A stretch of DNA of 64,000 nt from Gemmatimonas phototrophica. GTDB lineage: Bacteria; Latescibacterota; UBA2968; UBA8231. The position numbers and the translations under genes are program-made. Under the pieces are notes generated by a model. It saw nothing but the letters and a program-made list of their open reading frames with translations. It did not search any database and had not been told where the DNA came from. Location: positions 1 through 64,000 of the forward strand of contig CAMAVQ010000009.1 of assembly GCA_945861755.1 (NCBI GenBank), given 5' to 3'. Numbering within the stretch: position 1 is the stretch's first letter; each line of letters begins with the position of its first letter. This document shows, piece by piece, positions 61,289 through 64,000 of the stretch.

Positions 61289-63928
61289 ATGTTGAATATT
61301 TGGCGTAGGGGCGTATCGCGATGCGCCCCTATGGTGGTGCTGGCGGTAATATTATCCGCCTCCCTTCTGCACGCCCAGGACTACGGGGCGCGCCTGGGGC
61401 AAGTCAAAAGGGGCGGGCGGCTCAGCTTCGAGCCCACCGGTCCGGGGGTGCTGATGGACGCCCTCGACCCGGTGGTGCGCAAGTGGTATGTGCCCCAGGA
61501 ACTCTACAGCGAGTACCGCTGGAAGCAGCAGGAGTACAACAACTACGCCCGCACCCTGTACCAGCGCTATGTCAACACCGCCCTAGAAGGGGAGTATTTC
61601 TACGACATCTACGGCAACTACCTGATGCGCGGCTGGTTGATCTACGATTGGCGCCAGGAAAATCCCCAGCCCTTCGGCAGCGCGGTAGAGAAGTCGGGCC
61701 GCTTTAGTTCCTGGTTTTCGAATCTGGTCATTGCCTCGGATCACAAAGGCCAATACCACTACGCCATCACGGTGAGCAATCAGCTGCGCACCACCCTGAC
61801 ACCCATGACCTTCTCCAAGCCCCTCTTCGACGGGCTCCAGTGGGATTTCGCCTCCGACAAGTACACCGCCACCTTGCTGCTGTCGCGCATCAGCGACGCC
61901 GGGGTCTCTGGTGCCAATCCCCAGCAGCGCACCGACAACACCAACCTGATCGGCGGCCGGCTGGTGGCCCAGGTGGGCGATTTTGTGCGGGTGGGCACCA
62001 CCTTTGTCAGCGCCCATCAGGCGCACACCCAGGTCGAGGCTTTCAGCGGCGACATGTTCAAGGGCAACCTGACCGCCCAGCAGAACGCCGAGGGCATGGC
62101 CCGCCTGCAGATCGCCATCCGCGACGATTCTCCCGAGGACACCGCCGGCGGCGGGGCTCTTTTCGCCAGCGACCTGGTGCTCTACGACCTGACCGGACAA
62201 CAATTCCGGGCCAGCGAGCTGGGGTTTCGTCCGTTGGTCGAGGGCGGTTTCGAGCGCCAGGGCTTTCTGGCCGCTGACGGCAACGAGCGTATCGTGGTGA
62301 CCTACGATTTTGGCGACCGCAGCTACACCGGTCCCGATCTGAGCGAGTTGGAGCGGGTGGAGGTCGAGTTGGTGGTGGCAGATGACTACCGCATCGAAGT
62401 CGCCTCCGACCTCCAGCCCGTGTACCAGGTAGTGGCGCGGGCCCCTGGCAACGTGCAGGACAACTCGAACCAACAGGTGCTTCGTTTCGACTACGGCCTG
62501 CGCACGGCTGACCAGATCACCGGTTTCACCTTGGAGTTGGACGACCTGGCCGGCTTCAAGGGCTATATGGAGATCGACATCAACCACCAATTCCGCCAGT
62601 ATCCCAATCCCAACCTCGACCAGCACCATGTGGCCTCCACCCGGGCCAATGCTTGGTTGCTCAACCTGTCCCAGACCCATTATCCCTATTTCGCCTTCGG
62701 CGAGGGCTTTGATATCAGCCCAGACTACAGTACCTCGATGACGGTGGTCGACAGCGACGGTGAACTCGACGAGAGCAACGATTTTCAGCGTTTCGAGATG
62801 GTCGACGACAACGACGACCAGGACCGTCGCCCCGACTGGCGGCGCAAGGGCTGGGAGGCCGGCGACCAAGAGGTCTTTCCCGGTTGGGACGAGAACAACG
62901 ACTTTATCTCCGACTTCAACCAGAACGACAACATCGACAGTCCCAACCTGATCCCCGACTACGAGGAGCCCTTCCTGCGTTTCCAGGTGGACCGGCCAGA
63001 TTTTCTCTACGGGGTGGATATGAACCACAACGGCTGGGTGGATCGTTTCGAGAACGATGAGGAGCCCGACTACCCTTACCGACGCAACCAGCGGGGGTAC
63101 AACATCTACGGCGGGGCTTTTCTCGGCCAGGAGGTCCGCTTTGCGGTGGGGCAGCAGCGCCTGCGCCAGATCTCCACCGGTCGGCGCAACCTGGCCACCT
63201 ACTTGCTCTTCACCGCCGACCAACGCCGCTCCTGGGGGCGCCTGCAACTTTTCCAGGATCTGCGCAAGGTGCACGACACCATCCAGGACGACCTGCTGCA
63301 GTGGGTGCAGCCTGCCAATACCCGGGGGGGCTTGCGCCTGGTGACCGACCCCATGCCGGCGCCCCACACCTGGGTCAACACCACCTGGCTGGGCGGGGAG
63401 TACACCAGGATCCCGGGACTGAGCTTGAGCACCAAGTTCAAGTGGCAGATTTACCACCAGTTAGGCGATGGGCTGGCCCTCGAACTGGCTGGCAGACGCC
63501 GGGATGCGGTTTTTCTGGGGCTGATCGACAAGGTGGAATACCGCTTCAACCTGGGCCAGTTGACGCTAGTGCCCCGCTGGAAGAGCGAATTGCTCCACCA
63601 GAGCCAGGTCAGCCGTACTGAGCCCCACAAGCGGCAGTGGGATCAATTATATGTGATAATGGCGCGTTTTCCGGTGTTCCGCAGCAGTTTTATTGAGGGC
63701 GGGGTGGAATACGAGTCTTTCGCCCAGTTGCGCACCCCTCCCCCGCCGGGGGCCGAAGCCAGCTTCAAGGGCTTGGTGGGCACCTGGCAGCTGACCAATT
63801 TGTCCGAATATCAGGGATACCGCCTGACCACCACCATCGGTTTCGAACTGGCCCGCCGGCATTTCGAGTTCCACCAGGTGCAGACCCGGACCCGGGGTTT
63901 TGTCACTGTTTATGCAGGGGTGCAATAA
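61289..63928 (+). CDS. Putative outer-membrane protein of the DMNxNGxxDRFEND family, paralogue 3
   Basis: 879 residues. GAGGATGG precedes the ATG; the signal ends LLHA-QDYG. It is closest to the 33415 protein (GPGVLMDALDPVVRKWYVPQ; YFYDIYGNYLMRGWLIYDW; TLTPMTFSKPLFDGLQWDFA; RDDSPEDTAGGGALF). The acidic region starts near residue 505: VDDNDDQDRRPDW, FPGWDENNDFISDFNQND, IPDYEEPFLRFQVDRPDFLY, DMNHNGWVDRFENDE, YPYRRNQRGYNIY. The last strand FVTVYAGVQ matches FITVYAGLE of paralogue 1. Last gene of the 52.4-63.9 kb operon; no terminator visible in the 72 bases left. Confidence 0.68.
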   Translation: MLNIWRRGVSRCAPMVVLAVILSASLLHAQDYGARLGQVKRGGRLSFEPTGPGVLMDALDPVVRKWYVPQELYSEYRWKQQEYNNYARTLYQRYVNTALEGEYFYDIYGNYLMRGWLIYDWRQENPQPFGSAVEKSGRFSSWFSNLVIASDHKGQYHYAITVSNQLRTTLTPMTFSKPLFDGLQWDFASDKYTATLLLSRISDAGVSGANPQQRTDNTNLIGGRLVAQVGDFVRVGTTFVSAHQAHTQVEAFSGDMFKGNLTAQQNAEGMARLQIAIRDDSPEDTAGGGALFASDLVLYDLTGQQFRASELGFRPLVEGGFERQGFLAADGNERIVVTYDFGDRSYTGPDLSELERVEVELVVADDYRIEVASDLQPVYQVVARAPGNVQDNSNQQVLRFDYGLRTADQITGFTLELDDLAGFKGYMEIDINHQFRQYPNPNLDQHHVASTRANAWLLNLSQTHYPYFAFGEGFDISPDYSTSMTVVDSDGELDESNDFQRFEMVDDNDDQDRRPDWRRKGWEAGDQEVFPGWDENNDFISDFNQNDNIDSPNLIPDYEEPFLRFQVDRPDFLYGVDMNHNGWVDRFENDEEPDYPYRRNQRGYNIYGGAFLGQEVRFAVGQQRLRQISTGRRNLATYLLFTADQRRSWGRLQLFQDLRKVHDTIQDDLLQWVQPANTRGGLRLVTDPMPAPHTWVNTTWLGGEYTRIPGLSLSTKFKWQIYHQLGDGLALELAGRRRDAVFLGLIDKVEYRFNLGQLTLVPRWKSELLHQSQVSRTEPHKRQWDQLYVIMARFPVFRSSFIEGGVEYESFAQLRTPPPPGAEASFKGLVGTWQLTNLSEYQGYRLTTTIGFELARRHFEFHQVQTRTRGFVTVYAGVQ

Positions 63929-63977
63929 AGGGTGTCCAGGGGGGGAAAAGGGGGATGGAACAGAGTCAAATTTGTTA

Positions 63978-63983
63978 TTGACA
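63978..63983 (+). promoter_or_regulatory. Possible -35 box at the window edge
   Basis: A perfect TTGACA; a 17-base spacer would put its -10 just outside the window. The context ATTGACAGCAC also occurs at the promoter at 24465. Confidence 0.3.
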
Positions 63984-64000
63984 GCACAGGGCTTTTGGCG

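Noticed and set aside
27492-63928. A complete type IX secretion system
   Set aside because: Only tail-bearing cargo and a possible outer-membrane partner are visible; no SprA, PorU/V, PorK/L/M/N-like genes are in the window.
1-64000. tRNA, rRNA, insertion sequences, prophage or defence genes
   Set aside because: None recognised on either strand by reading; no transposase, integrase or CRISPR-associated proteins among the coding regions.

Overview
The window is high-GC DNA from a Gram-negative, diderm bacterium. It carries TonB-dependent receptors, lipoproteins with lipoboxes, outer-membrane barrel-type proteins, SurA/PpiC-like isomerases and secreted proteins that end in a FlgD-like/type-B-CTD-like module (FTPNGDGxND...WDGRD...PGxYLxR). 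That mix, with tandem M19 dipeptidases, an enolase-superfamily enzyme and CRTAC1/UnbV-TPR clusters, suggests an uncultivated FCB-superphylum lineage (Latescibacterota-like or a relative). This placement is an inference; no rRNA, tRNA or phylogenetic marker is present to confirm it.

Layout. 1-5.4 kb: the 3' end of a TonB receptor, a terminator, a 5'-truncated quinoprotein fused to ankyrin repeats, and a complete TonB receptor. 5.4-7.7 kb (minus): ilvB-ilvN. 8.2-13.1 kb (minus): an outer-membrane protein with a calcium-type repeat, a mandelate-racemase-family enzyme and two paralogous M19 dipeptidases, apparently one operon for uptake and processing of a small substrate. 13.3-18.1 kb: an acyl-CoA ligase (plus) converging on a HAD phosphatase, PfkB kinase and unknown-protein operon (minus). 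18.4-24.5 kb (plus): galU, a LarA homologue, a TolB/CsgG-like lipoprotein, a small secreted protein, a PlsC-type acyltransferase and a GT39-type membrane glycosyltransferase.

24.6-40.7 kb and 49.5-63.9 kb hold the most distinctive content. Six secreted proteins share discoidin-like sheets and a C-terminal FTPNGDG domain that ends in tyrosine. They are interleaved with three paralogous ~900-residue putative outer-membrane proteins carrying an acidic DMNxNGxxDRFEND motif. In the first locus they sit with a heavily structured, strongly expressed-looking CBM9-like secreted protein, two lipoproteins, a double-parvulin lipoprotein and an SGNH hydrolase. The second locus (52.4-63.9 kb) has five overlapping or closely spaced genes alternating cargo and barrel. 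The arrangement resembles type-B CTD adhesins paired with PorP/SprF proteins in Bacteroidota, but no T9SS core gene is visible here, so this may be an undescribed surface export/assembly system.

41.0-52.2 kb (minus) is a six-gene run: one FTPNGDG protein with DNDGDG repeats, a GT39-TPR glycosyltransferase, two CRTAC1/ASPIC-UnbV proteins and two TPR lipoproteins.

Three copies of a ~137-141 bp intergenic repeat (7.9, 18.2 and 40.9 kb) have terminal inverted arms. One copy shows paired compensatory substitutions in the stem, which argues for selection on structure. Leaders before the CBM9-like gene and before the 52.4 kb operon contain terminator-like hairpins, an alternative pairing and a short leader ORF, suggesting post-transcriptional control of the surface genes.
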